Part shown: positions 8,452 through 15,947 of the stretch, in pieces | How positions within the stretch are numbered: the first letter of the stretch is position 1 | How the letters are laid out: each line of letters opens with the position of its first letter | From: Lachnospiraceae bacterium | GTDB taxonomy: Bacteria > Bacillota > Clostridia > Lachnospirales > Lachnospiraceae | Assembly: GCA_009911035.1 (NCBI GenBank) | Contig: QXWO01000009.1 | Span: 62,001-126,000 of the forward strand | Length of the DNA: 64,000 bases | Direction: 5' to 3' | The notes under the pieces: generated by a model | What the model was told of the DNA's origin: nothing | Database searches by the model: none | Seen by the model: only the letters and a program-made list of their open reading frames with translations | Made by a program: the position numbers and the translations under genes

Positions 8452-9798
8452 ATGAATACTATTATGAGAAAAAATTATTCAAAAGAAGATATTATGGAGT
8501 TGGTAAAAGATGAGGACGTAGAATTTATCCGGTTACAGTTTACGGATATGTTCGGGAGTCTTAAGAATGTGGCGGTCACTGCCAGCCAGCTTCAGAAAGC
8601 GCTGGACAACAAGTGCATGTTTGACGGTTCTTCTATTGAAGGTTTTGTGCGGATTGAAGAGTCGGATATGTATTTATACCCGGATTTGGGCACATTGGAG
8701 ATTTTTCCGTGGAGGCCCCAGCAGGGGAAGGTGGCGCGGCTGATCTGCGATGTGTACCGTCCGAACGGAGAACCCTTTGAGGGGGACCCCAGGTATATTT
8801 TAAAGCGTGCTGTTAAGGAAGCGGAGGACATGGGCTATAAGTTTGAGGTGGGGCCGGAGTGCGAGTTCTTCCTGTTCCACACAGACGAGAACGGGATGCC
8901 TACCACGCTGACCCACGAAAAAGCAGGGTATTTTGACTTAGGTCCGCTGGACTTGGGGGAAAATGCAAGAAGGGACATGGTGCTTACTCTGGAAGATATG
9001 GGGTTTGTCATTGAGGCGTCCCATCATGAGGTGGCGCCTGCCCAGCATGAGATTGACTTTAAGTATGATGAAGCGCTGGCGACAGCGGACAATATTATGA
9101 CCTTTAAGCTGGCAGTCAAGACCATTGCCAAACGGCACGGGTTACATGCTACCTTTATGCCCAAGCCTAAATACGGCGTAAACGGGTCCGGTATGCACAT
9201 CAATATGTCTCTGTTCAGAGATGGGAAAAATATTTTTGATGATCCTTCGGATAAGCTTGGATTAAGTCAGGAAGCTTATTACTTTATCGGCGGTATTATC
9301 AGGCATATGAAGGGGATGACGGCAGTCACCAATCCGCTGGTCAATTCCTATAAAAGGCTGGTGCCCGGGTATGAAGCACCGGTCCACATTGCATGGAGCG
9401 GTACCAACAGAAGTCCCTTGATCCGTATCCCGTCTACAAGGGGGGAGGGGACCAGAATTGAACTGCGCTGCCCGGACCCTTCTGCCAATCCCTATCTTGC
9501 CCTGGCAGTGTGTCTGCGAGCCGGGCTTGACGGCATTGTCAATAAGATTCAGCCGCCGGCAAGCGTGGACTGTAATATTTTTGCCATGTCAGAGGAGGAA
9601 AAGAAGAAGCTTGGCATTGAGGCAATTCCTGGGACTTTGATTGAAGCTGTAGGGGAACTGGAAAAGGACGAATTTGTGCGGGAAACATTGGGCAGGCATG
9701 TGTCGGAAAAGTATATTGAAGCAAAAAAGGCGGAATGGGATGATTACCGCTCGCAGGTCACAGACTGGGAGATCAACCAATATCTGAGCCAGTTTTAG
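8452..9798 (+). CDS. glnA: Type I glutamine synthetase
   Basis: 448 residues, matching the short GSI-alpha type of Firmicutes without the adenylylation insert. Motifs in order: FDGSSIEGF near residue 60, EFFLFH near 140, [12 protein letters not shown] near 245, [19 protein letters not shown] near 305 and [20 protein letters not shown] near 335. It makes glutamine from glutamate and ammonia with ATP. GGAAAGG at 8443-8449 lies before both ATG 8452 and ATG 8464, so the exact start is uncertain by four codons. The regulated leader upstream and the ANTAR gene 78 bases downstream point to nitrogen control by antitermination. Confidence 0.96.
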   Translation: MNTIMRKNYSKEDIMELVKDEDVEFIRLQFTDMFGSLKNVAVTASQLQKALDNKCMFDGSSIEGFVRIEESDMYLYPDLGTLEIFPWRPQQGKVARLICDVYRPNGEPFEGDPRYILKRAVKEAEDMGYKFEVGPECEFFLFHTDENGMPTTLTHEKAGYFDLGPLDLGENARRDMVLTLEDMGFVIEASHHEVAPAQHEIDFKYDEALATADNIMTFKLAVKTIAKRHGLHATFMPKPKYGVNGSGMHINMSLFRDGKNIFDDPSDKLGLSQEAYYFIGGIIRHMKGMTAVTNPLVNSYKRLVPGYEAPVHIAWSGTNRSPLIRIPSTRGEGTRIELRCPDPSANPYLALAVCLRAGLDGIVNKIQPPASVDCNIFAMSEEEKKKLGIEAIPGTLIEAVGELEKDEFVRETLGRHVSEKYIEAKKAEWDDYRSQVTDWEINQYLSQF

Positions 9799-9875
9799 CG
9801 GTGTTTGAAAATGCTTTCCTCAAGATGGATGCCGCCAGCCGGCAAGTCGGGGTATAAGAGTGAGGAGGTGTGTAA

Positions 9876-10427
9876 GTGACTGGTGTAATAGTAGTCCTCC
9901 CAAAGATAGATGATGCCAGAAATATTAAAAATCTTCTGGTCAGAAACGGCATTGCGGTTTCAGGCATATGCACCACAGGAGCCCAGGCCATAGCGCTTGC
10001 AGATAATCTGGACGACGGTGTCGTGGTGTGCGGGTATAAGCTGGCGGATATGCTTTACAGTCAGATACAGGAATGTATTCCGCCGGGATTTGAAATACTG
10101 CTGCTGGCTTCCCACCATATTATTGGCAGCGGAATGATACACAGCGGCATTATGTGCCTTTCCATGCCCCTTAAAGTCCATGATTTTGTCAATACAGTTG
10201 ACATGATGATTCAGGGCATGGAAAGACGCAGGCGCAGGCAGAAGGCGAAGCCGAAAGAAAGGAGCGGGAAGGAAGCCGGACTGATAAAGGAGGCCAAGGA
10301 ACTTTTGATGAACCGTAACCATATGACGGAGGAGGAAGCTTACAGATATATACAAAAATGCAGTATGGACAGCGGGACCAATATGGTGGAGACGGCGCAG
10401 ATGATACTGGCCATGATGAAAGGGTAA
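9876..10427 (+). CDS. ANTAR-domain antiterminator with degenerate receiver domain
   Basis: 183 residues from GTG 9876 with GAGGAGG at 9862-9868. Residues 1-120 have the length and pattern of a response-regulator receiver, but the phosphorylation site is missing: the strand that should end in Asp reads VVVCGYKLADM (Cys52-Gly53), and the usual N-terminal acidic pair is replaced by LPKIDD. The lysine site (MPLKVHDF) is kept. Residues 133-183 form the ANTAR RNA-binding three-helix domain (AKELLMNRNHMTEEEAYRYI). It should bind the paired hairpins in the glnA leader. Loss of the Asp suggests control by something other than phosphorylation. The gene is followed by a strong terminator. Confidence 0.88.
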   Translation: MTGVIVVLPKIDDARNIKNLLVRNGIAVSGICTTGAQAIALADNLDDGVVVCGYKLADMLYSQIQECIPPGFEILLLASHHIIGSGMIHSGIMCLSMPLKVHDFVNTVDMMIQGMERRRRRQKAKPKERSGKEAGLIKEAKELLMNRNHMTEEEAYRYIQKCSMDSGTNMVETAQMILAMMKG

Positions 10428-10446
10428 ATACATGGGCAAAATGACA

Positions 10447-10473
10447 GGCAGAAGGATATCTTCTGCCTTTTTT
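10447..10473 (+). terminator. Intrinsic terminator after the glnA/ANTAR genes
   Basis: GGCAGAAG and CTTCTGCC form an 8-bp stem with a 5-base loop, followed by six T. It ends 46 bases after the ANTAR stop and runs straight into the first copy of the dispersed stem-loop repeat. Confidence 0.9.
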
Positions 10474-10510
10474 ACAATAAGCTGTCTCGCGGAGCGTGGC
10501 AGCGTTTGTT
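10472..10510 (+). repeat. Dispersed stem-loop repeat, copy A
   Basis: A 39-base unit starting TTACAATAAGCTG and ending GGCAGCGTTTGTT. It folds as one hairpin: GCTGTCTCGC pairs with GCGTGGCAGC around a GGA loop, extended by AATAA against TTTGTT. It is identical over all 39 bases to the inverted copy at 56870-56908. It begins within the T-run of the terminator. Confidence 0.85.
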
Positions 10511-10701
10511 GGCCCTTGAAGCCGCCAGCATAAGATGAAGAATCCAGCCCCATGCCCGTAAAGGAGTGGTGGATATTTTATAAGATATTATTTAGAAGTT
10601 CTTAAGATTTCCCACAGGATATTGTTTAGGTTTTTGAGGTATTCTTTTCTTGTGATCCGTTATAAGTAATAGATTACAATCAAGGAAGGGATGTGGCGTA
10701 A

Positions 10702-11211
10702 ATGACAATGGATGTAATCATGCAGTATTTTGCAAGGTACGGAGGGATTGCGATTTTTGTTATCGTACTGCTGGAGTATTTGAATCTGCCGGGATTTCCG
10801 GCGGGGGTCATCATGCCCCTTGCGGGGATGTGGGCGGCAAAGGGAAATATCCGGTTTATTCCGGCGCTGATAATTACGGTGGCGGCAGGGCTTTTAGGAA
10901 GTCTGATCTTATATTTTCTTGGATATAAAGGCGGGGAACTTTTTTTACAGAAGTATTTAGATAAGTTTCCCAGGCAGAGGAAGGCTATCGAAGATAAGCT
11001 GGAATGGGTGCGGCAGAAGGGGAGTGTGGGCATCTTTATTAGCAAGCTGATCCCCATGATACGGACGCTGGTTTCCATCCCGGCAGGGATATCGAAGATG
11101 AATCTGGTACAGTATACGGTCAGTTCAACGCTGGGGATCTTCGTGTGGAATTTGTTTTTTGTAGGGGCAGGATATTATCTGGGCGATGCGGTTTTAAAGC
11201 TTTTGGCATAA
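10702..11211 (+). CDS. DedA family membrane protein
   Basis: 169 residues with four or five hydrophobic segments. The DedA/SNARE-associated signature is present: EYLNLPGFPAGVIMPLAG near residue 23, a G-rich segment near 60, and RTLVSIPAGISKMN near 118, where the conserved Arg and the Pro-Ala-Gly turn lie. DedA proteins act in the cytoplasmic membrane and many are lipid scramblases or undecaprenyl-phosphate carriers; the substrate here is unknown. Only 15 bases separate it from the glycosyltransferase that follows, so a shared transcript and a link to lipid or glycolipid metabolism are likely. Confidence 0.9.
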   Translation: MTMDVIMQYFARYGGIAIFVIVLLEYLNLPGFPAGVIMPLAGMWAAKGNIRFIPALIITVAAGLLGSLILYFLGYKGGELFLQKYLDKFPRQRKAIEDKLEWVRQKGSVGIFISKLIPMIRTLVSIPAGISKMNLVQYTVSSTLGIFVWNLFFVGAGYYLGDAVLKLLA

Positions 11212-11226
11212 GGGGGAGAGCGGGAT

Positions 11227-12426
11227 ATGAAGATTGCAATGATGACAAATAATTATAAACCTTTTGTGGCCGGGGTGCCGATTTCCATAGAAAGACTGGC
11301 CGGAAGCCTGCGGGCCCTGGGCCATGAGGTGGTGGTCTTCGCGCCCAGCTATGCCGGGCAGGAGCCGGAAGAAGACGTGGTAAGGTACAAGGCGCTGATC
11401 AAGGGCGTGGCAGGCGGATTTTCCGTGCCGGACAGTCTGGATCTGGAGATAGAGCGCAGATTTAAGGAAGGGAATTTTGACGTGATCCATGTGCATCATC
11501 CCATGATGATCGGAAGCACCGCAAGGTATCTGTCATGGAAATATCATGTGCCCATGGTGTTTACTTATCATACAAGGTATGAGCAGTACCTGCACTATAT
11601 CGGGCTTTCCAGACTAAAAAGGATCATGCCTGCTTATATCAGAAGTTACACGAAACACTGCGATATGGTCATTGCGCCCACTCCGGTGATGAAGGATTAT
11701 CTGGAGCAGATACAGCCGGGGGCAGATGTGAGGGTGCTGCCTACGGGGCTTTTGGATGAAAGCTTTTTCCCTGACGGGGGCAGGGCTGATTTACTTAGAA
11801 AAGAACTTGCAGGAAATAAAAAATATCTTTTCTGCACAGTGGCACGGCTGGCAAAGGAAAAGAATCTGGGATTTTTGTTTCAGTCCATGAAAATCCGCAA
11901 GGATATCTGCGGAAGCGACTTTAAGCTGGCACTCATAGGCGACGGACCGGAGAGAGCGACGCTGGAGCGGAAAGCAGAAAAAATGGGAATCGGGGAAGAA
12001 ATCGTGTTTGTAGGGAAGGTTCCCAATGGGGAAATCAAAAATTACTGCCATGCTGCGGATCTGTTCCTTTTTTCCTCCCTGTCGGAGACTCAGGGGATCG
12101 TGCTGCTGGAGTCCATGGCAGCAGGAACCCCCGTTCTTGCAGTCCGGGGTACAGGCACACAGGACGTGGTGGTAAACGGCAGAAATGGATATATGACAGA
12201 AGTGTCAGAAATAGAGTTTGCGGAGAAACTCATGGACATTTTGGAAAAGAAAGAAATAGACCTGCTTCGGCAGGGAGCGGTTTTAACGGCCCGTAAATAT
12301 AGCAGTGAAGAAATTGCCAGACAGGCAGTGCTGGTTTATGCACAGGCAGTTTACAACAGAAGGGAGAAGGGCAGATCAAGGAACAGCAATAGGAATGGAG
12401 GGAAAGATATGGTATACTCTGGATAA
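11227..12426 (+). CDS. Family 4 glycosyltransferase (diacylglycerol glycosyltransferase type)
   Basis: 399 residues with the two-domain GT-B layout of GT4. The N-terminal half has MMTNNYKPFVAGVPISIERL, DVIHVHHPMMIG and VFTYHTRYEQYLHY, the pattern of lipid glycosyltransferases making glycosyl-diacylglycerol. The C-terminal half carries VARLAKEKNLGFL, GDGPERATLE and the E-x7-E nucleotide-sugar motif in SETQGIVLLESMAAGTPV. It probably builds a membrane glycolipid at the inner leaflet. Located between dedA and a two-component pair; the last ~20 residues are basic and polar (RREKGRSRNSNRNGGK), which may help bind the membrane surface. Confidence 0.88.
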   Translation: MKIAMMTNNYKPFVAGVPISIERLAGSLRALGHEVVVFAPSYAGQEPEEDVVRYKALIKGVAGGFSVPDSLDLEIERRFKEGNFDVIHVHHPMMIGSTARYLSWKYHVPMVFTYHTRYEQYLHYIGLSRLKRIMPAYIRSYTKHCDMVIAPTPVMKDYLEQIQPGADVRVLPTGLLDESFFPDGGRADLLRKELAGNKKYLFCTVARLAKEKNLGFLFQSMKIRKDICGSDFKLALIGDGPERATLERKAEKMGIGEEIVFVGKVPNGEIKNYCHAADLFLFSSLSETQGIVLLESMAAGTPVLAVRGTGTQDVVVNGRNGYMTEVSEIEFAEKLMDILEKKEIDLLRQGAVLTARKYSSEEIARQAVLVYAQAVYNRREKGRSRNSNRNGGKDMVYSG

Positions 12427-12473
12427 ATGGATTTTCAAACACGTTCTGGGAATGGAAAGGATGAGGGGGATAC

Positions 12474-13181
12474 ATGGAAACGTATCATATTTTAATTGTG
12501 GAAGATGACAAGGAAATACGGGAAGGAATTGAGATTTATCTGCGGAGTCAGGGATATACGGTATCCCAGGCGGCGGACGGGGTGGAGGGCCTTGAAAAGA
12601 TTGGGCAGGAAGAAATCCATTTAGCGATTGTGGATGTGATGATGCCGCGGATGGACGGAATAACCATGATGATGAAGGTAAGGGAAAAGGGATATGAGTT
12701 TCCGGTCATCATGCTCTCTGCCAAGTCCGAGGAAGTGGATAAAATCATGGGGCTCAATATGGGGGCGGATGATTATGTGACCAAGCCTTTTACAACCATG
12801 GAACTGCTTGCAAGGGTAAATTCCCATCTGCGCAGGTACAGGAAATTTTTGGAAGCTGTAGGGGATAAGGGGCAGAATGACAAGGTTTATGTCATCGGCG
12901 GACTGGAATTAAACGAGGAAACCGTTGAGGTCAGTGTGGACGGCAGACCTGTGAAAATGACGCCCTTAGAGTTTAAGATCTTAATGCTTCTCATGAAAAA
13001 CCCGGGCAGGGTATTCAGTGCGGAGGAGATTTACGAGAGAGTCTGGAATGAGCAGGCAATCAATACAGATACGATTATGGTGCATATCAGGAAAATTCGG
13101 GAGAAGATCGAGATTAACCCGAAGGAGCCAAAATATTTAAAGGTGGTGTGGGGTGTTGGATACAAAATCGACAGGCAGTAA
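12474..13181 (+). CDS. OmpR/PhoB-type response regulator
   Basis: 235 residues. Receiver domain 1-120 with the acidic pair EDD (residues 10-12), phospho-acceptor Asp near residue 54 in IVDVMMPRMDG and Lys in VTKPF near 103. The winged-helix DNA-binding domain covers about 140-235 (TPLEFKILMLLMKNPGRVFS, then VHIRKIREKIE and WGVGYKID). ATG 12474 follows GGATGAGGGGGATAC. It overlaps the sensor kinase gene by 29 bases, so translation is coupled. Target genes cannot be deduced. Confidence 0.93.
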   Translation: METYHILIVEDDKEIREGIEIYLRSQGYTVSQAADGVEGLEKIGQEEIHLAIVDVMMPRMDGITMMMKVREKGYEFPVIMLSAKSEEVDKIMGLNMGADDYVTKPFTTMELLARVNSHLRRYRKFLEAVGDKGQNDKVYVIGGLELNEETVEVSVDGRPVKMTPLEFKILMLLMKNPGRVFSAEEIYERVWNEQAINTDTIMVHIRKIREKIEINPKEPKYLKVVWGVGYKIDRQ

Positions 13182-15477
13182 AAAATTTAGTTTTATAGCG
13201 GCAGGGGGAATCGTAATTGCCTGCGCTATCGTGTTTATGTGTTTTTACCCTTCTTTGGAAAAGAGAGCGGCAGGATATAATTCAGTTGCCCTGCGGGAGG
13301 AGAAGATGCTGGTGCAGTTTTATCAGGCAAATCTTGCCCTGAATAAAAGCGTACTGGAAAAATCCCGGCAGGAACAGGTGAGGTATGCGGATCTGTATCT
13401 GGAATTAGAGGAAGAAGATTTATCCAGGGATGAGCTGGACAGAGGAAATCTGGAATATGTGGATAAAACACAGGAGGAAGTGAAAGATTTTCTTGAAAAC
13501 AGAATGGAGGGGCTTTTAGAAGAATGGAAAAACGGCGTTGTGGACGGGCTTGCCAAGAGCATGGACTACTGTGTGATTGACCATGATACAGGGGAAGTGC
13601 TGAAAAATACGGGCAGAAGTATCGAAAAGCTGTATGAGGACAAAGCTTTCAAAAATGAGGAGGCACCTTATGAATATTATGTCATGATGACCTACGATGT
13701 GGCAGGAAATCTGGCCCGCATAGCAGTAAGGGACGAGGAGCCGGATGAACTCTTAAAAAACCTGCAGAGTGTGATGGATGGGGAACGGCTGAAATACAGG
13801 TTCAAAAGCCAGATTGAATATGAGCTGGGAGAAAAGACGGAACTTTATTTTGCAGATGAGAAAAAGAAACTGTCGTACCGCATATCAGACGGGCCGGAGA
13901 ATATGACTTTCATTTATGCGCTTACCAGGGAACAGAAAGATAGCATAAGGCTTGGCTACAGTAATTCCAACAGCGGCTATATCATGACTTCCGGGTATCA
14001 GTGGGAAAATAAAGCCATGGCCTATTTAAATGTAGGGGCGGAACAGATTTACCAGAACATACTGCTGGTACTGGCAGCCTTGGCACTTCTGATCACGCGC
14101 TGTAAAAGATACTGTCTGCACAGGCTGTCCGGTGTAAAACTCCATCTGGAGGTTACGCTTTTTGCCATGATGTGTATGATGTTTGGAACTGTATGGGCGG
14201 CCGTGGACCTGATCTGCTATACAAACAGCAGCTTTTTCCCGGATGCATATGGCCAGTATTTCCCTTTTTTTCCAGTGCAGTTTTATGATGTGGTGACTAT
14301 ATTGGTCAATATGGCTGTGCTCACCCTTATATTTGGCTTCTGGTATTATCTTGTCACTACCCTGGGGGAGGTGTTCGTGGTGGGACCAAAGGAATTTTTA
14401 AAGGAGCGAAGTCTTCTGGTACGGATCTTCATCTGGTCAAGGAGCAAAGTCAGCAGAAAGATAGACCAGCTTAAGGAAGAGATCCTTCATGTGGATCTGG
14501 GGGAAAAGGCTGAAAAGACCATCAGAAAACTGGTCATTCTCAATTTCCTTATTCTGGGCGTGATGTGCTGTATATGGGTTTTTGGCTGGGTAATTCTGGC
14601 GGTGTATTCCGTTATTCTTTATATTATGCTTAAAAAGTATGTGGAAAAGATACAGGAACAGTACCGCAAACTTTTAGAAGCCACAGGGTCCATTGCGGAC
14701 GGCAACCTGCAGACAAAGTTTGAGGACGACTGGGGCGTTTTTGAATCCTACAAGGAGGAGCTGTCCGAAATACAGAACGGCTTCCGGGCGGCAGTGGACG
14801 AGGAGGTCAAGAGCCAGAAAATGAAGACAGAGCTGATCACCAATGTGTCCCATGACTTGAAAACTCCCCTTACCGCCATCACCACTTATATTGAGCTGTT
14901 AGAAGCGGAAAATATTTCAGATGACCAGAGAAAAGAATATCTGGGCGTGCTGAAAAAGAAGGCGGAGCGGCTGAAATTTCTGATAGAGGATTTGTTTGAG
15001 GTGAGCAAGGCCAGCAGCGGCAATATCGTCTTAAATCCGGTGGATGTGGATATCTGCAATCTGATACGGCAGGTATATCTGGAGTATGAGGACAGGGTGG
15101 AGGAAGCAGGTTTAATCTTCCGGTTCCGCCTGCCGGAGGAAAAGGTGATCTTACAGTTGGATTCCCAGATGACTTACCGGATATTTGAAAACCTTTATAC
15201 CAATATCATAAAGTATGCCATGCCCCACACCAGAGTTTATGTCAACGCAGACAGGACGGAAAAAGGCATCAATATTGAACTGAAAAACATGTCGGCCGTG
15301 GAGTTGAATGTGCCCCCGGAAAGTCTGACAGAAAGGTTTGTGAGAGGGGACAGCGCAAGGAATACCGAAGGCAGCGGCCTTGGCCTTGCCATCGCAACCA
15401 GCTTTGTGGAATTACAGAGAGGAAAATTGAAAGTTGAAATAGACGGGGATCTATTTAAAGTGAAGATTTGCTGGTAG
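13153..15477 (+). CDS. Membrane sensor histidine kinase, large multi-segment sensor
   Basis: 774 residues from GTG 13153, inside the end of the response regulator gene. One membrane segment at about residues 12-32 is followed by ~265 residues of probable extracellular, acid-rich, helical sensor (30-300). Several further membrane segments lie between about 300 and 500. A HAMP-like stretch is followed by the H-box NVSHDLKTPLTAITTY (His near residue 567), and then the ATPase with N-box FENLYTNIIKYAM and G-box GSGLGLAIA at the C-terminus. It should phosphorylate the paired OmpR-type regulator. The signal is unknown; the neighbouring lipid glycosyltransferase suggests envelope state, which is inference. 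Confidence 0.92.
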   Translation: MLDTKSTGSKKFSFIAAGGIVIACAIVFMCFYPSLEKRAAGYNSVALREEKMLVQFYQANLALNKSVLEKSRQEQVRYADLYLELEEEDLSRDELDRGNLEYVDKTQEEVKDFLENRMEGLLEEWKNGVVDGLAKSMDYCVIDHDTGEVLKNTGRSIEKLYEDKAFKNEEAPYEYYVMMTYDVAGNLARIAVRDEEPDELLKNLQSVMDGERLKYRFKSQIEYELGEKTELYFADEKKKLSYRISDGPENMTFIYALTREQKDSIRLGYSNSNSGYIMTSGYQWENKAMAYLNVGAEQIYQNILLVLAALALLITRCKRYCLHRLSGVKLHLEVTLFAMMCMMFGTVWAAVDLICYTNSSFFPDAYGQYFPFFPVQFYDVVTILVNMAVLTLIFGFWYYLVTTLGEVFVVGPKEFLKERSLLVRIFIWSRSKVSRKIDQLKEEILHVDLGEKAEKTIRKLVILNFLILGVMCCIWVFGWVILAVYSVILYIMLKKYVEKIQEQYRKLLEATGSIADGNLQTKFEDDWGVFESYKEELSEIQNGFRAAVDEEVKSQKMKTELITNVSHDLKTPLTAITTYIELLEAENISDDQRKEYLGVLKKKAERLKFLIEDLFEVSKASSGNIVLNPVDVDICNLIRQVYLEYEDRVEEAGLIFRFRLPEEKVILQLDSQMTYRIFENLYTNIIKYAMPHTRVYVNADRTEKGINIELKNMSAVELNVPPESLTERFVRGDSARNTEGSGLGLAIATSFVELQRGKLKVEIDGDLFKVKICW

Positions 15478-15536
15478 GAGACACTGTGCCTTTGGGGAAA
15501 TGCAGCGCAGCGCCTTTCCGGGAGCCGGACAAATAG

Positions 15537-15587
15537 AAAAAGGTTTTGGACTGTCAGAAAATAGTGATAGCCCAAAGCCTTTTTTTG
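15537..15587 (+). terminator. Intrinsic terminator after the two-component operon
   Basis: AGGTTTTGG (15541-15549) pairs with CCAAAGCCT (15572-15580), and an inner stem CTGTCA/TGATAG extends it; seven T follow at 15581-15587. A TATAAT hexamer begins directly after it at 15591. Confidence 0.88.
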
Positions 15588-15590
15588 TCA

Positions 15591-15596
15591 TATAAT
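15591..15596 (+). promoter_or_regulatory. Candidate -10 box for the structured element
   Basis: A perfect TATAAT that would start transcription near 15603, about 18 bases before the long inverted repeat. No good -35 box is visible at the proper spacing, so support is partial. Confidence 0.4.
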
Positions 15597-15620
15597 TGTA
15601 AGGTACACAGGAGGAGCGTG

Positions 15621-15856
15621 GGTATCCGGCCGGGCATAAAGTCCGTGCCGGGCCTATGTCCAGCGGCAAGTAGGACTGAGTATCCCCGGGCAGGCCGTTT
15701 AATGAGGACGCAACCGGCGCAGTTGGCCTTCCATGGCCCAAAGTTGCGCCTTCACCGGACATCGTGTCCGCTGATTGCTGGGGATGAAGGGGACACTAAG
15801 TCCTGCTAGCCGCTTCCCATAAGGCTCGGCACGGACTTTATGCCCGGTCGGATACC
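15621..15856 (+). ncRNA. Large structured inverted-repeat element, candidate non-coding RNA
   Basis: 236 bases in the gap before recQ. The outer arms (15621-15654 and 15823-15856) are complementary over 34 bases, and the only two differences are G-U pairs at RNA level. Inside, AGCGGC-AG-AGGACT (from 15662) pairs with AGTCCTGCTAGCCGCT (up to 15814) and CCCC with GGGG. The centre holds further hairpins: GGCGCA-TGGCC against GGCC-TTGCGCC around 15737, and CGGACATCGTGTCCG near 15756. No convincing protein frame exists. It occurs once in the window. Alternatives are a raiA-class or unknown structured RNA, or a palindromic MITE/REPIN-like DNA element; strand is assumed from the candidate promoter. 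Confidence 0.6.
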
Positions 15857-15947
15857 TGGACACCTTTAGGATACTGGCTCTTTAAGATGCAGGTCATAAA
15901 CAGGTTCTGCCCTCCTGTGAAAATAATGTGTGAGAAGGATAAATGAT

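Noticed and set aside
15546-15809. An 87-residue frame across the structured element
   Set aside because: It starts within the terminator loop of the previous operon, has no ribosome site, and its sequence is dictated by the inverted repeats.
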